Assembly (NCBI GenBank): GCA_025210525.1
Contig: JAOARP010000053.1
Location: 186,001-250,000 of the forward strand
From: Marinisporobacter sp.
GTDB taxonomy: Bacteria; Bacillota; Clostridia; Peptostreptococcales; Thermotaleaceae
Direction of reading: 5' to 3'
DNA length: 64,000 bases
Under the pieces are notes generated by a model. The model searched no databases. It was not told where the DNA came from and saw only the letters and a list, made by a program, of their open reading frames with translations. This document shows, piece after piece, positions 8,551-21,677 of this stretch; position 1 is the first letter of the stretch, and each line of letters begins with the position of its first letter. The position numbers were made by a program, and so were the translations under genes.

Positions 8551-10179
8551 GTGGATTCAGTGTCTTATGTTGCATTGTATAGAAAGTGGAGACCCCAAAT
8601 ATTTGAAGATGTTGTAGGACAAAGTCATATTACGCAAACCTTAAAAAATCAAATAAAAAACTATAATATTGCCCATGCTTATTTGTTTTGTGGAACAAGG
8701 GGAACGGGAAAAACATCTACAGCTAAGATATTTGCTCGTGCTGTAAATTGCTTAAATCCAAAAGATTTTGATCCTTGCAATGAATGTGAAATTTGTAATG
8801 GGATACAGCATGAAAGTATCATGGATGTGATAGAGATTGATGCTGCTTCTAATAATGGAGTAGATGATATTAGAGAACTTCGAGAAAATGTGAAATATCC
8901 ACCTACAAAGGGAAAATACAAAGTCTATATTGTGGATGAAGTACATATGCTCTCTACAGGAGCTTTTAATGCACTTCTTAAAACGTTAGAGGAACCTCCT
9001 TCTTATGTAATATTTATTTTAGCAACTACAGAACCCCATAAGATTCCTGCAACGATTCTTTCTAGATGTCAGCGATTTGATTTTAAGAGAGTGAAGGAAT
9101 GTGATATTGTAAACCGAATGACTTATATTTGTAGAGAAATGAATATAGAGGTGGAAGAAGGCGTATTTAGATTAATCGCTAGAAATTCAGATGGAGCAAT
9201 GCGTGATGCTTTAAGTATATTAGACCAATGTATATCCTTCGGATTAGGAAAAATTACTTATAATGATGTGATCAATATACTTGGAACTGTTAGTGAAGAT
9301 GTAATGTTTAGGTTGATAGATTATATTGGAGAACACAATGCAAAGGATAGTATGGAGTTAATACAAGATTTAGTTTCTTCGGGTAAGGATCTTCATCAAT
9401 TCATAAAAGATATGATTGAGCATTATAGAAATTTAATGATGACAAAGGTATCAAAAGATTTAGAAGGTGTGATTAACCTTTCTAAGGAAAATATCAATAG
9501 ACTTGTGGAACAGGGAAAAAAACTAGAGACAAATAGTATTATTCGAGCTATTAGAGAATTATCTCAAACAGCAGTAGATGCAAAATATGCAACTCAACCA
9601 AGGATTTTATTAGAAGTTTCGGTGATTAAGCTGACTCAGCCTATGTTAGATAATTCTATGGAAGGGTTGATCGAAAGAATTGAAGCTTTAGAAAAGATTA
9701 TTCAATCAGGAGAAATAAAGGTAGAAAAGATTGTGAAAACAGAAAATAGTGAAGAAGGTCCTGTAGACAATAAACATGAAGAAGATGCTCCTATAAAGAT
9801 AGAAAATTTAAAGCCTGCCAATTTCGATACTTTGAAAAAGGGATGGGACAAGATCTTAAAAGTCATTAAAAAAAGAAAAATTTCTATATATGCAGTTTTA
9901 ATGGAAGGGCAACTTGTAAAGATAGAAAATAATGCTTTGGTGGTAGTGTTTAAGAGCGGTTTTGGTTTCCATAAGGAGGCTTCAGGAAAAAGTCCTTATA
10001 AAGAATTTATTGAAGGAATTATTGCAGAAATTCTTGGACAAAAGGTGCAACTAAAATGTGTCATGGAGGATGAATTAGAGGATATTCCGAAAAATGAGGA
10101 AGATTCTTCAGAAAAAGATAAAGAAATAGAAAAAATTATAGAAATGTTTGGAGAAGATTTAGTTGAGATTGTAGAGTGA
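8551..10179 (+). CDS. dnaX: DNA polymerase III subunit gamma/tau
   Basis: 542 residues. ATPase of the clamp loader. Begins with the family signature ALYRKWRP, Walker A GTRGTGKT near residue 48, a zinc motif of four cysteines around residues 70-90 (CLNP...CNECEIC), Walker B VDEVHML near residue 128 and the sensor-1 ATTEP. Domain III spans to about residue 370, followed by an acidic, lysine-rich linker and a C-terminal tau-type domain. Start: GTG at 8551 is three bases after AGGAAGG; GTG at 8560 gives a product starting SYVALYRKW, closer to homologues, and is about as likely. First protein gene of the dnaX-ebfC-recR block. Confidence 0.96.
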   Translation: MDSVSYVALYRKWRPQIFEDVVGQSHITQTLKNQIKNYNIAHAYLFCGTRGTGKTSTAKIFARAVNCLNPKDFDPCNECEICNGIQHESIMDVIEIDAASNNGVDDIRELRENVKYPPTKGKYKVYIVDEVHMLSTGAFNALLKTLEEPPSYVIFILATTEPHKIPATILSRCQRFDFKRVKECDIVNRMTYICREMNIEVEEGVFRLIARNSDGAMRDALSILDQCISFGLGKITYNDVINILGTVSEDVMFRLIDYIGEHNAKDSMELIQDLVSSGKDLHQFIKDMIEHYRNLMMTKVSKDLEGVINLSKENINRLVEQGKKLETNSIIRAIRELSQTAVDAKYATQPRILLEVSVIKLTQPMLDNSMEGLIERIEALEKIIQSGEIKVEKIVKTENSEEGPVDNKHEEDAPIKIENLKPANFDTLKKGWDKILKVIKKRKISIYAVLMEGQLVKIENNALVVVFKSGFGFHKEASGKSPYKEFIEGIIAEILGQKVQLKCVMEDELEDIPKNEEDSSEKDKEIEKIIEMFGEDLVEIVE

Positions 10180-10405
10180 TGTTTTAGCGTTAAATATGGG
10201 CAAACTGGGCAACATAAAAGTATGTGTGAAAATATAGTTTGTTTGTAGTGGGTGAAATACTTGTGATTTCAGGAGTTACATAGGTATTGGGTTTACGCAA
10301 TTATATTCTAAGGAAAGTTTAAAAGGTAGAATCTATATGATATAATATATTGGAAAAATTATTAAATTGTAAATATAATGATGAAATAAATGAGGAGGAG
10401 ATAAA

Positions 10406-10750
10406 ATGGCAAAAGGGAGAGGAAAAATGCCAATGATGCCTGGTAATATGAATAACATGTTAAAGCAAGTACAAAAGATGCAAAAACAAATGGAGAAAAC
10501 TCAGGCAGAATTAGAAGAAAAAGAAGTAGAAGCTAGTGCTGGTGGTGGAGCTGTATCTGTTAAGGTAAATGGTAAAAGAGAAATATTAGATGTAGTTATT
10601 CAGCCAGAAGTAGTGGACCCAGATGATATTGAAATGTTACAAGATTTAATTATTGCTGCTACAAACGAAGCGTTAAGAAAAGCAGAAGAAATGACGAATA
10701 AGGAAATGGGAAAAATTACAGGAGGCATGAATGTTCCTGGATTGTTTTAG
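10406..10750 (+). CDS. ebfC: YbaB/EbfC family nucleoid-associated protein
   Basis: 114 residues. Small DNA-binding protein of the YbaB/EbfC (YaaK) family that coats DNA as a dimer. Visible features: a Met/Lys-rich N-terminus with a helical [20 protein letters not shown] segment, then the conserved [17 protein letters not shown] core. AGGAGGAG precedes the ATG. Always found between dnaX and recR in this gene order, as here. A TATAAT at 10341-10346 about 60 bases upstream suggests an extra promoter. Confidence 0.95.
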   Translation: MAKGRGKMPMMPGNMNNMLKQVQKMQKQMEKTQAELEEKEVEASAGGGAVSVKVNGKREILDVVIQPEVVDPDDIEMLQDLIIAATNEALRKAEEMTNKEMGKITGGMNVPGLF

Positions 10751-10757
10751 ATAAAAT

Positions 10758-10784
10758 GCCGAGCTTTTATGCTCGGCTCTTTTG
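10758..10784 (+). terminator. Intercistronic hairpin/terminator between ebfC and recR
   Basis: Perfect 7-bp GC-rich stem GCCGAGC/GCTCGGC, six-base loop, then TCTTTT. The short T tract suggests partial termination only. Confidence 0.65.
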
Positions 10785-10819
10785 TATATAAGCAGAAAGC
10801 ATAAAAAGAGGTGAAAAAT

Positions 10820-11419
10820 ATGAACTATTATGCAGCACCTATTGCCATATTAATAGAAGAATTTTCAAAGCTTCCTGGCATAGGAAGAAAATCCGCTCAA
10901 AGGCTTGCTTTTCATGTTTTAAATATGAGAGAAGCTGATGCTGTGAATTTATCAGAAGCCATTTTGAATGCCAAAAGAAATACTAAATATTGTTCAGAAT
11001 GTGGAAATATAACAGATATAGATCCATGTAGTATATGTAGAAATGAACAAAGAGATAAAAATATGATTTGTGTAGTAGAAGACCCCAAAGATGTAATAGC
11101 TATGGAAAAGACGAAAGAATTTAGAGGTGTATATCATGTTTTACATGGAGCCATCTCTCCTATGGAAGGAATCGGACCGGAAGAAATTCGTATTAAAGAG
11201 CTTCTTATAAGACTTCAAAAGTATGATATAGAAGAAGTGATTTTAGCTACAAATCCTACTATAGAAGGAGAAGCGACGGCTATGTATATTTCAAAGCTTG
11301 TAAAACCTTCAGGGATTAAAGTAACAAGAATTGCCCACGGTATTCCTGTAGGTGGAGATTTAGAGTATGCAGATGAAGTAACTTTATCTAAGGCGTTAGA
11401 GGGAAGAAGAGAGATATAG
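10820..11419 (+). CDS. recR: Recombination mediator protein RecR
   Basis: 199 residues, the usual length. Works with RecF and RecO to load RecA at gaps. Domains: helix-hairpin-helix around [15 protein letters not shown] (residues 17-31), zinc finger CSEC...CSIC near residues 54-70, Toprim domain with VVEDPKDV. Start: ATG at 10820, seven bases after AGAGGTG; an in-frame GTG at 10811 overlaps that site and is less likely. Confidence 0.97.
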   Translation: MNYYAAPIAILIEEFSKLPGIGRKSAQRLAFHVLNMREADAVNLSEAILNAKRNTKYCSECGNITDIDPCSICRNEQRDKNMICVVEDPKDVIAMEKTKEFRGVYHVLHGAISPMEGIGPEEIRIKELLIRLQKYDIEEVILATNPTIEGEATAMYISKLVKPSGIKVTRIAHGIPVGGDLEYADEVTLSKALEGRREI

Positions 11420-11446
11420 TATATACCCGACCATTTGTAAAGTCTG

Positions 11447-11497
11447 AAAAACATGGATAAAATGTAGTGCTTAATTACACTTAGCCATGTTTTTTAA
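11447..11497 (+). terminator. Terminator after recR
   Basis: AAAACATGG pairs with CCATGTTTT across a 30-base loop with further pairing, followed by a T run. It closes the dnaX-ebfC-recR unit before the inserted chemoreceptor. Confidence 0.7.
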
Positions 11498-11630
11498 TTT
11501 TATTTAAAAAGAATAATTAATTAGTTGATGAATAGGAGTTAAACAGAATGAAAACAAATAGTATCTTTGAAAATAGATGTTCTTTAAGAGGGATTAAAAA
11601 ATTAGATAAGAGATGAAAATTGAGAATAAT

Positions 11631-11659
11631 TTGACAATTAAAGAGAACGCATGTAGAAT
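11631..11659 (+). promoter_or_regulatory. Sigma-A-like promoter of the chemoreceptor gene
   Basis: TTGACA at 11631-11636 and TAGAAT at 11654-11659, spacer 17. It lies in the 367-base gap between recR and the MCP gene. I looked for a c-di-GMP riboswitch in the 127-base leader and saw none; the rest of the gap is AT-rich without other signals. Confidence 0.65.
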
Positions 11660-11786
11660 GATGTTGAAAAATATAGAAATTTGTTTGAAGAATAGTTTCG
11701 CAGCTATTGTGTAGAATGTAGTAACCCTATTAAGCACGTATTGTGAAGTCGCATAATTATTATTTTTAAAGAAGGAGATGAAGAAG

Positions 11787-13475
11787 ATGAATATTAAGAA
11801 AAAATTGGTTATTAGTTTTATGCTTGTAATACTTTGTATGTTGATGATTAGTATTGGATTATTATATGAACTTAATGAGGTAGATGAAGGTTATGGAGTA
11901 ATTGTTAATACCAATGTGCCCGTTGAAAAATATGTAGCAGAAATACGAGCAATGAATTTAGAGCAGGTTGCGGCAGTAAGGGCTTATATCCTTTATAAGG
12001 ATGAAAAATTTCCACCATTATATGAAGAAGTTAGAGGAAAATTAGAGAATACTTATAAAGAAATAGAAGCAACAGCTAAAACAGATACTTCAAAGAAAAA
12101 TTTGATTAGGGTAAAGGCGATTAATGAAGAATACAATAAAGTAGCGAAGGATGTTTTTGCATTAGTGAAAGCAGGAGACCAAGAAGGGGCTATTAGAAGG
12201 GCAGCCGATGGTAGAGAGCAGGTAAGACAAATTAAAGTGGTGACAAAAGAATGGTTAAAATTTGTGGAAGAGCTTGATCAGGATATTATTTCAGGTATAA
12301 GTAGAGATATTGATCAGACTATAAGGACTATTGTCATTGCAGCAAGCATTGTTATTATTTTAGTTATTATTCTAGTTATATATTTGATAAATAATATTAC
12401 AAAACCTATTGGTGAAGTAGTGAAACATGCAAATATCATTGCAATGGGAGATCTTAGCCAAAAAATATCAAAAGATTTATTTGATAGGAAAGATGAAATA
12501 AGCGAATTAACAATTGCATTCGATGAAATGGCTAAAAATTTGAGGCAATTGATAAATAAAGTAGCAAAATCTTCAGAACAAGTAGCCGCTTCGTCTGAAG
12601 AATTAACAGCCACTTCTCAAGAGATAGCAATTGCATCTGAAGAAGTTGCCAAAACCATTGAAGAAATTGCTAAGGGAGCTATGGATCAAGCAAGAGATAC
12701 AGAAAATGGTGTTTCAAAGGCTTTAGAATTAGGTGAATACATAGAATCAAATCAAAATTATATGGAAGAGGTAAATGCTGCTTCGAATCAAGTTGTATCA
12801 CTAATAATTGAAGGATTAGAAACGGTGGAAATACTAACAGAAAAAACTAAAGAAAATGGGATGGCATCAAAAGATGTATATCAGGGTATTAAGAGAACAA
12901 ATGAAAGTGCAGAAAGAATAGGGCAAGCTAGTAGTGTTATAGCTTCTATAGCAGAGCAAACCAATTTACTTGCACTAAATGCAGCAATTGAAGCTGCAAG
13001 AGCTGGAGATGCTGGAAAAGGATTTGCAGTTGTAGCAGAAGAAATTCGAAAATTGGCTGAGCAAAGTAATGATTCTACAAAAGAAATTGATGAGGTAGTT
13101 AAGGAGTTGCAATTTAATTCTAACAATGTTGTTGAAATTATGAATAAAGTAACGTATATAGTAAAAAATCAAGAAAAAAGCGTAATGATTACAAAAGAAA
13201 AATTTGAAGAAATTGCACATTCTATTCATATAGCAGAAGATAGAATAAAAAGATTAAGTGATTCAGAAAAAGCAGTAGAGGAGAGAAAGGAAGAAATCAT
13301 TCAGATTATTAGAAGTTTAGCTACTGTTGCTGAGGGGAATGCAGCCAGTACAGAGGAAGCATCTGCTTCAACTGAAGAACAAATAGCTTCAATCAATGAA
13401 ATCGCTAATGCAAGTGACGGATTATCACAAATAGCCCAAGAGGTTCAACAAGCAATTTTTGAATTTAAAATATAA
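11787..13475 (+). CDS. Methyl-accepting chemotaxis protein with small 4-helix-bundle sensor
   Basis: 562 residues. Transmembrane chemoreceptor that controls CheA. TM1 at about residues 6-25, an extracytoplasmic helical bundle of about 150 residues (4HB_MCP type, rich in Glu/Lys and without Cache motifs), TM2 at about 182-204, a HAMP domain starting TKPIGEVV, and a long coiled-coil signalling domain. The hairpin tip is intact: [18 protein letters not shown] then [14 protein letters not shown]. Start: ATG at 11787, nine bases after AAGGAG; ATG at 11778 abuts that site. It stands between recR and yaaL, genes that are neighbours in Bacillus, so it looks like an insertion. The ligand is unknown. 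Confidence 0.93.
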   Translation: MNIKKKLVISFMLVILCMLMISIGLLYELNEVDEGYGVIVNTNVPVEKYVAEIRAMNLEQVAAVRAYILYKDEKFPPLYEEVRGKLENTYKEIEATAKTDTSKKNLIRVKAINEEYNKVAKDVFALVKAGDQEGAIRRAADGREQVRQIKVVTKEWLKFVEELDQDIISGISRDIDQTIRTIVIAASIVIILVIILVIYLINNITKPIGEVVKHANIIAMGDLSQKISKDLFDRKDEISELTIAFDEMAKNLRQLINKVAKSSEQVAASSEELTATSQEIAIASEEVAKTIEEIAKGAMDQARDTENGVSKALELGEYIESNQNYMEEVNAASNQVVSLIIEGLETVEILTEKTKENGMASKDVYQGIKRTNESAERIGQASSVIASIAEQTNLLALNAAIEAARAGDAGKGFAVVAEEIRKLAEQSNDSTKEIDEVVKELQFNSNNVVEIMNKVTYIVKNQEKSVMITKEKFEEIAHSIHIAEDRIKRLSDSEKAVEERKEEIIQIIRSLATVAEGNAASTEEASASTEEQIASINEIANASDGLSQIAQEVQQAIFEFKI

Positions 13476-13517
13476 CTTTATATAACTTAAGATACAAAAT
13501 AAAATGATAGTGAGAAT

Positions 13518-13560
13518 ATAGTCTTAAAGAGGTCAAACATCTTTAAGGCTATGTTTTTTG
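13518..13560 (+). terminator. Terminator after the chemoreceptor gene
   Basis: 13-bp stem ATAGTCTTAAAGA with TCTTTAAGGCTAT (one G-U pair), nine-base loop, then six T. The stretch from here to 13845 is AT-rich and I see no gene in it. Confidence 0.85.
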
Positions 13561-13845
13561 TTAGAATGCTTTAGCTCTTGAATGATATGATTATTTATTG
13601 TGTATAAGGAATTATTGGATAAATCTTCAGAAATTAATAATAAACATATAAAATAACATAATGTTCAAAAAAATACACCATTCTCAAATATTGATAAAAT
13701 CATATATAAGATAATATTTTGTATGCAGGCTGATATGGGGAATAGTGTTTTGCATAAAATATTTTTATTAATAATTGTTAAATCACCTGCAAGTGAGATT
13801 CTAAAAAATAAGTCTTACAAATAATAAGAAAAGGTGGAGTGCGTA

Positions 13846-14061
13846 ATGAAAAAACTAAAGGTAGGAATACAAATGAAGTTAGTTGCATTTTCTTTTATTT
13901 TTATCTCGGCTATAATTGGATATTTACTATCTAAGAAAATATCTTTATCTATAAAAGAATTGCTTATGATAATGAAAAAGGTAGAGAAATCATATGTGGA
14001 GATAGACAAATCAGTGGAAAATTTAAATTCTAAAATCCAAGGAATATATCAGATAGAATAA
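13846..14061 (+). pseudogene. MCP N-terminal remnant (membrane segment plus start of HAMP)
   Basis: 71-residue reading frame from ATG 13846 (AGGTGGAG upstream). A single membrane segment at residues 13-30 leads straight into SKKISLSIKELL, the kind of junction seen between TM2 and HAMP of chemoreceptors, so TM1, the sensor domain and TM2 appear fused into one by deletion. The frame stops after about 30 residues of coiled coil. It could still be made as a small membrane protein, but the broken MCP pieces following argue for a remnant. Confidence 0.55.
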
Positions 14062-14078
14062 ATGATTTGTATGTAGGA

Positions 14079-14243
14079 ATGGAAGAAACATCTGCTTCGG
14101 CAGATGAAATTAGAAAATTGACATAAAATTCAGAGAATGCCAATGAGTTGATTGAAAATATTGGACATGTCGTAGAGTGAGTGAACGATTCGAATGAAAG
14201 TTCAGAAAAATTAAAGACAAAGGTATCAAAATTTAAAATTTAA
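14079..14243 (+). pseudogene. MCP C-terminal remnant with two in-frame stops
   Basis: Reads MEETSASADEIRKLT, stop, then NSENANELIENIGHVVE, stop, ending KVSKFKI and stop. ETSASADEI and a KFKI-type end are typical of the last 60 residues of clostridial MCPs (compare the intact ends at 13475 and 48239). The interior TAA and TGA show decay. Confidence 0.6.
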
Positions 14244-14518
14244 ATGATACTTATGGTCATTTGTTGGGAAATAATATGTTAGTACAGATTGGAGAACGAT
14301 TAAAGGAAAATTTAGATGGTTTTGGAGGTGTCGTAGGAAGAGTAGGCGGAGATGAATTTATTGCAATAGTTCCTAACTTGGATTTGAGAAAAGCGAAATT
14401 ATTATATAACAAAATAGATAAGATATTTAATGAGATCTATTTAATAAGTGATTGCGAGCTGAATCAAGTAAAGTTATCGATTACTGTGGGGATGGAAAAG
14501 GGTACCCCTACGGGCTAA
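14240..14518 (+). pseudogene. GGDEF (diguanylate cyclase) domain remnant
   Basis: The frame begins at LNDTYGHLLGN, the middle of a GGDEF domain, and keeps RVGGDEFIAIV intact, but the N-terminal DxLTGLPNR part is missing. It breaks off inside the last strand at KLSITVGM, where the frame runs into the HD-GYP remnant. Cannot encode a complete cyclase. Confidence 0.7.
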
Positions 14519-14727
14519 AAGGAGAAGAAACACCAATAGAAGGTAGAATTATACAGATAGCTGATGTTTTTTCAGCAATAACAATTAAGAGGGTTTATAG
14601 AAAAACGTTACATATAGATGAAGCGATTATTGAAATAATAAAAAACAAAGGAATCCAATTTGAGCCAGAATTAGTAGATGTCTTTGTCAAAATAATAAAA
14701 AATAAAACGGGAGAAAAACATAGATAA
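14488..14727 (+). pseudogene. HD-GYP phosphodiesterase domain remnant
   Basis: GDGKGYPYGLKGEETP, then IEGRIIQIADVFSAIT, is the second half of an HD-GYP domain (the GYP motif and following helix). The HD half is absent. It overlaps the end of the GGDEF remnant in another frame, as expected from an internal deletion in a GGDEF-HD-GYP gene. Confidence 0.7.
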
Positions 14728-14762
14728 AAATAAAAAAAAGAAATGATTATATAACTAAGGTA

Positions 14763-15095
14763 GAGAAGTCTAGAGAAAATATTATTTTAACAAAGGAATC
14801 TCTTGTTAAAACGAAAGTAGCTAATGAAAGCAATGTGAAAGGTGTAATAGATGCACTAGGTGCTTTAGATGGACTTCTTATGGAAATGGAAAAAGTAGAT
14901 CAAGATAAAAATACTATGATGGATTTGCTTTCGGATATATCAGCAGTATCACAAGAGTCAGCAGCAGGAACACAGCAGATTAGTGCAACGGTAGAGGAGC
15001 AAGCAGGGATGATAGAAGAAATTGCAAAAATGTCAGAAGAGTTAAGTGAAATAGTAAATGAACTAAATAAGGAAGTAAAAAAATTTAAGTTTTAG
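14763..15095 (+). pseudogene. MCP C-terminal remnant 2
   Basis: About 110 residues of signalling-domain return helix: ISAVSQESAAGTQQISATVE and EEQAGMIEEIAKMSEEL, ending KKFKF. The hairpin tip and everything before it are missing and no ribosome site or good start is seen. Confidence 0.65.
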
Positions 15096-15243
15096 AGAGA
15101 TTTATAGAGTTCTCGGTGATATATTCAATTTTTCAACCTTGTCAATATGCTGTTTTTATTGGGGCTATAAACCTATAACTTTGCGTATAAAATATCCAAA
15201 ATATGGATAAGCTATAGACAAAGTAGTTATGGGGGGTATTTTC

Positions 15244-15546
15244 ATGAGAAGAGGAATGAGTCGTTCAGCGAAAATGAACAAAAACGAAAACGGTTTTTTA
15301 AATGTAGTTGGGAATTTATATGCACAAGTTATTACTGGAGAAAGTATACAAACAGAAGAAGACCAGATGATTAATAATATAAAAGAAGCTCATGAAGAGT
15401 GGAGAAATGCTGAAAAGTATTTTCAAGATGCAACAGACCCAGATTTGATTGATTATGCCATATACAGAGTGGAAGCTGCAAAAACAAGATATACGTATCT
15501 CTTGAAGGTAGCAAGAGAGATGGGAATAAAAGCGAATATCTACTGA
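15244..15546 (+). CDS. yaaL: YaaL-like DUF2508 protein
   Basis: 100 residues, cytoplasmic, no known biochemical function. The conserved part is EEWRNAEKYFQDATDPDLID then YRVEAAKTRYTYLLK (residues about 55-95), the DUF2508 pattern. Start: ATG at 15244, seven bases after GGGGGG; an ATG at 15229 overlaps that site. In Bacillus the gene sits between recR and bofA, the same relative order as here once the insertion at 11.5-15.1 kb is discounted. Confidence 0.85.
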   Translation: MRRGMSRSAKMNKNENGFLNVVGNLYAQVITGESIQTEEDQMINNIKEAHEEWRNAEKYFQDATDPDLIDYAIYRVEAAKTRYTYLLKVAREMGIKANIY

Positions 15547-15559
15547 TAAGTTATAAATA

Positions 15560-15594
15560 GACAAGTACTTTTTATAAGAGTACTTGTCTTTTTT
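15560..15594 (+). terminator. Terminator after yaaL
   Basis: Perfect 10-bp stem GACAAGTACT/AGTACTTGTC, nine-base loop, then six T. Confidence 0.9.
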
Positions 15595-15598
15595 AGAA

Positions 15599-15630
15599 TT
15601 GTCATATTTTCAAGATGAATTTTATATAAT
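15599..15630 (+). promoter_or_regulatory. Candidate promoter of bofA
   Basis: TTGTCA at 15599-15604, with an overlapping TCATATT, and a TATATAAT region at 15623-15630. The spacing fits sigma-A poorly (18-20) and a sigma-E-type -35 loosely; bofA is sigma-E controlled in Bacillus. Weak evidence. Confidence 0.35.
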
Positions 15631-15707
15631 GGAATATAAACAACATGAGTAAGTGTGCATAAGATGTGAATTTAATGGTATAGAACAGCAAAGATAGGAG
15701 GATTTAT

Positions 15708-15980
15708 ATGGGAATGGGAATAGAATTAAATATTATCTTAGCTTATGCATTTGGTTTGATTTTATTATATATACTAGGATATATATTATTAATTCCGATA
15801 AAATGGATTATAAAATTAGTCTATAATGGAATCATTGGTGGAATTGTATTGCTCTTATTAAATTTATTAGGAGGATTTTTTGATATTCATATTGCCATCA
15901 ATCCTATTACAGCTTTAGTAGCTGGATTTTTAGGTGTACCGGGTGTTTTGTTGATGTTGTTTTTTCAGTATTTATTATAA
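15708..15980 (+). CDS. bofA: BofA family pro-sigma-K processing inhibitor
   Basis: 90 residues, almost entirely hydrophobic, with two to three membrane segments and the C-terminal NPITALVAGFLGVPGVLLML signature of BofA. In Bacillus, BofA holds the SpoIVFB protease inactive in the outer forespore membrane. Whether a sigma-K checkpoint works in this organism is not visible. ATG at 15708 follows AGGAGG. Between two terminators, hence monocistronic. Confidence 0.92.
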   Translation: MGMGIELNIILAYAFGLILLYILGYILLIPIKWIIKLVYNGIIGGIVLLLLNLLGGFFDIHIAINPITALVAGFLGVPGVLLMLFFQYLL

Positions 15981-16064
15981 AAATGATTTTGGAGAGAAAA
16001 TAAAAAAACTATTGATAAGAGTTTGAAAAAAGCATATAAATGATAAAAAAATATTTTAGAGTAG

Positions 16065-16110
16065 ATAGATATAAAACTGTATGAAACAGTGAATTTATAT
16101 CTATTTTTTT
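16065..16110 (+). terminator. Terminator after bofA
   Basis: ATAGATATAAA plus ACTGT pair with ACAGT plus TTTATATCTAT (16-bp interrupted stem), followed by seven T. Confidence 0.88.
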
Positions 16111-16127
16111 CTTGTATACAAAGTGTA

Positions 16128-16156
16128 TTGACACTGATTATGGGTTCTGTTATACT
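16128..16156 (+). promoter_or_regulatory. Strong promoter upstream of nifJ
   Basis: TTGACA at 16128-16133, TATACT at 16151-16156, spacer exactly 17. Transcription would start near 16163, leaving a leader of about 285 bases before nifJ. Confidence 0.75.
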
Positions 16157-19990
<3,834 letters not shown>

Positions 19991-19991
19991 T

Positions 19992-20026
19992 AAAAAAGGT
20001 GTGCAGAAATTGCACACCTTTTTTTA
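19992..20026 (+). terminator. Terminator after nifJ
   Basis: AAAAAAGGTGTGCA pairs with TGCACACCTTTTTT around a five-base loop. Very strong. Confidence 0.93.
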
Positions 20027-20090
20027 TGATCAAATTTATATAACATAGATTGTTGTATAAATAGATTATTTTTAGATAGATAGGATGAGT

Positions 20091-20624
20091 TTATTGTGTG
20101 TTTAAGTTATTCTTTAGGGGTTGATCAATGAGGAAATGACCCATTAGGGTTTCTTCTTTTTTACCATCTACTAAAAATTGTACTTCATCAATATTTTCTA
20201 GGGAAGTAAGGGAATATACAATTTGATAGATTACAAAAAATTCTTGTAAAGAGCCGCCGCTTAAATTTTCTGAAGATAGATCTACGTAGGCAGTTTTATT
20301 TTCTAACTTTGCATTTAAAAATTTTATAGCTGAAGGGATATTTGTAGTAGCATTTTCTATGTCAGGATCTTTTTTGAGCTCATTTAAGATGGATAATACA
20401 GCATTATTGTTTTCTATAGGGATTTGTTTTTTTACAACAACAAACCTTTCGAGCTTTTCATCTCCGGTTTCTATATATTTTTCATTTGCATAATATAAAC
20501 TGATTTCTATTTGTTTTTCTGGTTCTGTGGGCACTTTTTCATTAGGAGAAGGTGCTTTTTTTGTACAGCTACATAAAATAAAGAGCATGAGTAAACTTAA
20601 GATAATGGTGATTGTTCTTTTCAT
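20091..20624 (-). CDS. GerMN-domain lipoprotein
   Basis: 177 residues. Signal peptide with lipobox LCSC; the mature protein is lipid-anchored at Cys20 or so, then a Pro-rich linker and one GerMN domain (ISLYYANEKY, IPIENNNAVLSILNELKKDP, AYVDLSSENLSGGS, QIVYSLTSLENIDEVQFLVDG). GerM-type proteins act in spore cortex work and germination in Bacillus, but single-GerMN lipoproteins are also found in vegetative envelopes, so the role is open. Start: ATG at 20624, seven bases after AGGAGG; ATG at 20630 is too close to that site. Confidence 0.85.
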   Translation of the reverse strand: MKRTITIILSLLMLFILCSCTKKAPSPNEKVPTEPEKQIEISLYYANEKYIETGDEKLERFVVVKKQIPIENNNAVLSILNELKKDPDIENATTNIPSAIKFLNAKLENKTAYVDLSSENLSGGSLQEFFVIYQIVYSLTSLENIDEVQFLVDGKKEETLMGHFLIDQPLKNNLNTQ

Positions 20625-20826
20625 GATCATTCCTCCTGTAAAACTAAATTTATTGATAGTATATCATAGCTATACAAATTTTATCACAAAGGAATTTTTT
20701 TTAGGATATTTTCATATTTTGAGCATATAATATCTTGAAGATAAAATATCCTTAAAAAGGTAATTGGATACAAAGTAACAATAAAAATATAGATATAAAT
20801 TTTAATAAACAAAAGGGGGAAAACTT

Positions 20827-21438
20827 ATGGGAATGCCATTGCTAAAAGTAAAAGAAAGAAAAGAAACAAAGAAAAAATTATTAAAAAAAATGAGAAAAGA
20901 AGGATTTGTGCCAGCTGTTATCTATGGGAACAATAAAAAGACACAGGAAGTTCAGCTAAAGAAGCAAGAGTTAGACAAAATGTTAAACCATTATGGCGTG
21001 GGTTCGAGTGTACAGCTTGATTTAGGCGGAGAATTAAGACTTGCAATTATAAAAGATATTCAAAGACATATTACAAAATCATATGTTTTACATATAGATT
21101 TACAAGAACTAGATGAAAATAAAAAAGTAAAAGTAAAATTACCTATTCATTTAATCAACAAATCAGCCATAGAATCTGTTACAGCTGTTATACAACAACA
21201 AATGACAGAGTTAGAAATACATACTCTTCCCAAATACCTTCCACAATCAATTGAGGTGGATGTATCTAATATGGAATTTGGAGAGCCATTAACGGTTAAA
21301 GATTTATTTGTTTTCAATGATGAACATATTGAAGTATTAAATGATGAAGATGAAATTGTAGCACTTCTTGCAGCTAGTACCAAAATAGAAGAAAAAGAAG
21401 AGGAAGACCCGGAGGAATTACTAAGAAAATTATATTAA
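20827..21438 (+). CDS. rplY: 50S ribosomal protein L25 / general stress protein Ctc
   Basis: 203 residues. The L25 domain (about 1-95, with FVPAVIYGN and IKDIQRHITKSYVLHIDLQE) binds 5S rRNA; the C-terminal TL5-like beta domain (about 100-185) is the extension found in Ctc proteins, followed by an acidic tail. Strong AAAAGGGGGAAAA ribosome site. Single gene with its own terminator. Confidence 0.95.
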   Translation: MGMPLLKVKERKETKKKLLKKMRKEGFVPAVIYGNNKKTQEVQLKKQELDKMLNHYGVGSSVQLDLGGELRLAIIKDIQRHITKSYVLHIDLQELDENKKVKVKLPIHLINKSAIESVTAVIQQQMTELEIHTLPKYLPQSIEVDVSNMEFGEPLTVKDLFVFNDEHIEVLNDEDEIVALLAASTKIEEKEEEDPEELLRKLY

Positions 21439-21488
21439 AGTGTAGTCTTGCTATGGATATGAGTTTATGAATAGTATATAAAGGTTGA

Positions 21489-21528
21489 GCCTAGGATCTA
21501 TATAATATGACCTAGGTTTTTCTTTTTC
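21489..21528 (+). terminator. Terminator after L25/Ctc gene
   Basis: CCTAGG at 21490-21495 pairs with CCTAGG at 21511-21516, with extra AT pairing in the loop, then TTTTTCTTTTT. Confidence 0.75.
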
Positions 21529-21677
21529 ATAAAAAAGTATGTAATAAAGAACAATATTCTTGGGCGTTTTTACAAATATGTAATTTGAGAAATGATTGTA
21601 TAAATAAAGATAGTGAATATTATGATAAACTATAGTAAAGAGTTTATAGATAAAATCGCAAATAGGAGGGATGACTT

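Noticed and set aside
9516-9536. A AAA AAA slippery run in dnaX with a -1 stop shortly after, as a gamma-type frameshift
   Set aside because: It would cut the protein near residue 325, inside the clamp-loader collar domain, well before the usual gamma end; no stimulating structure was seen.
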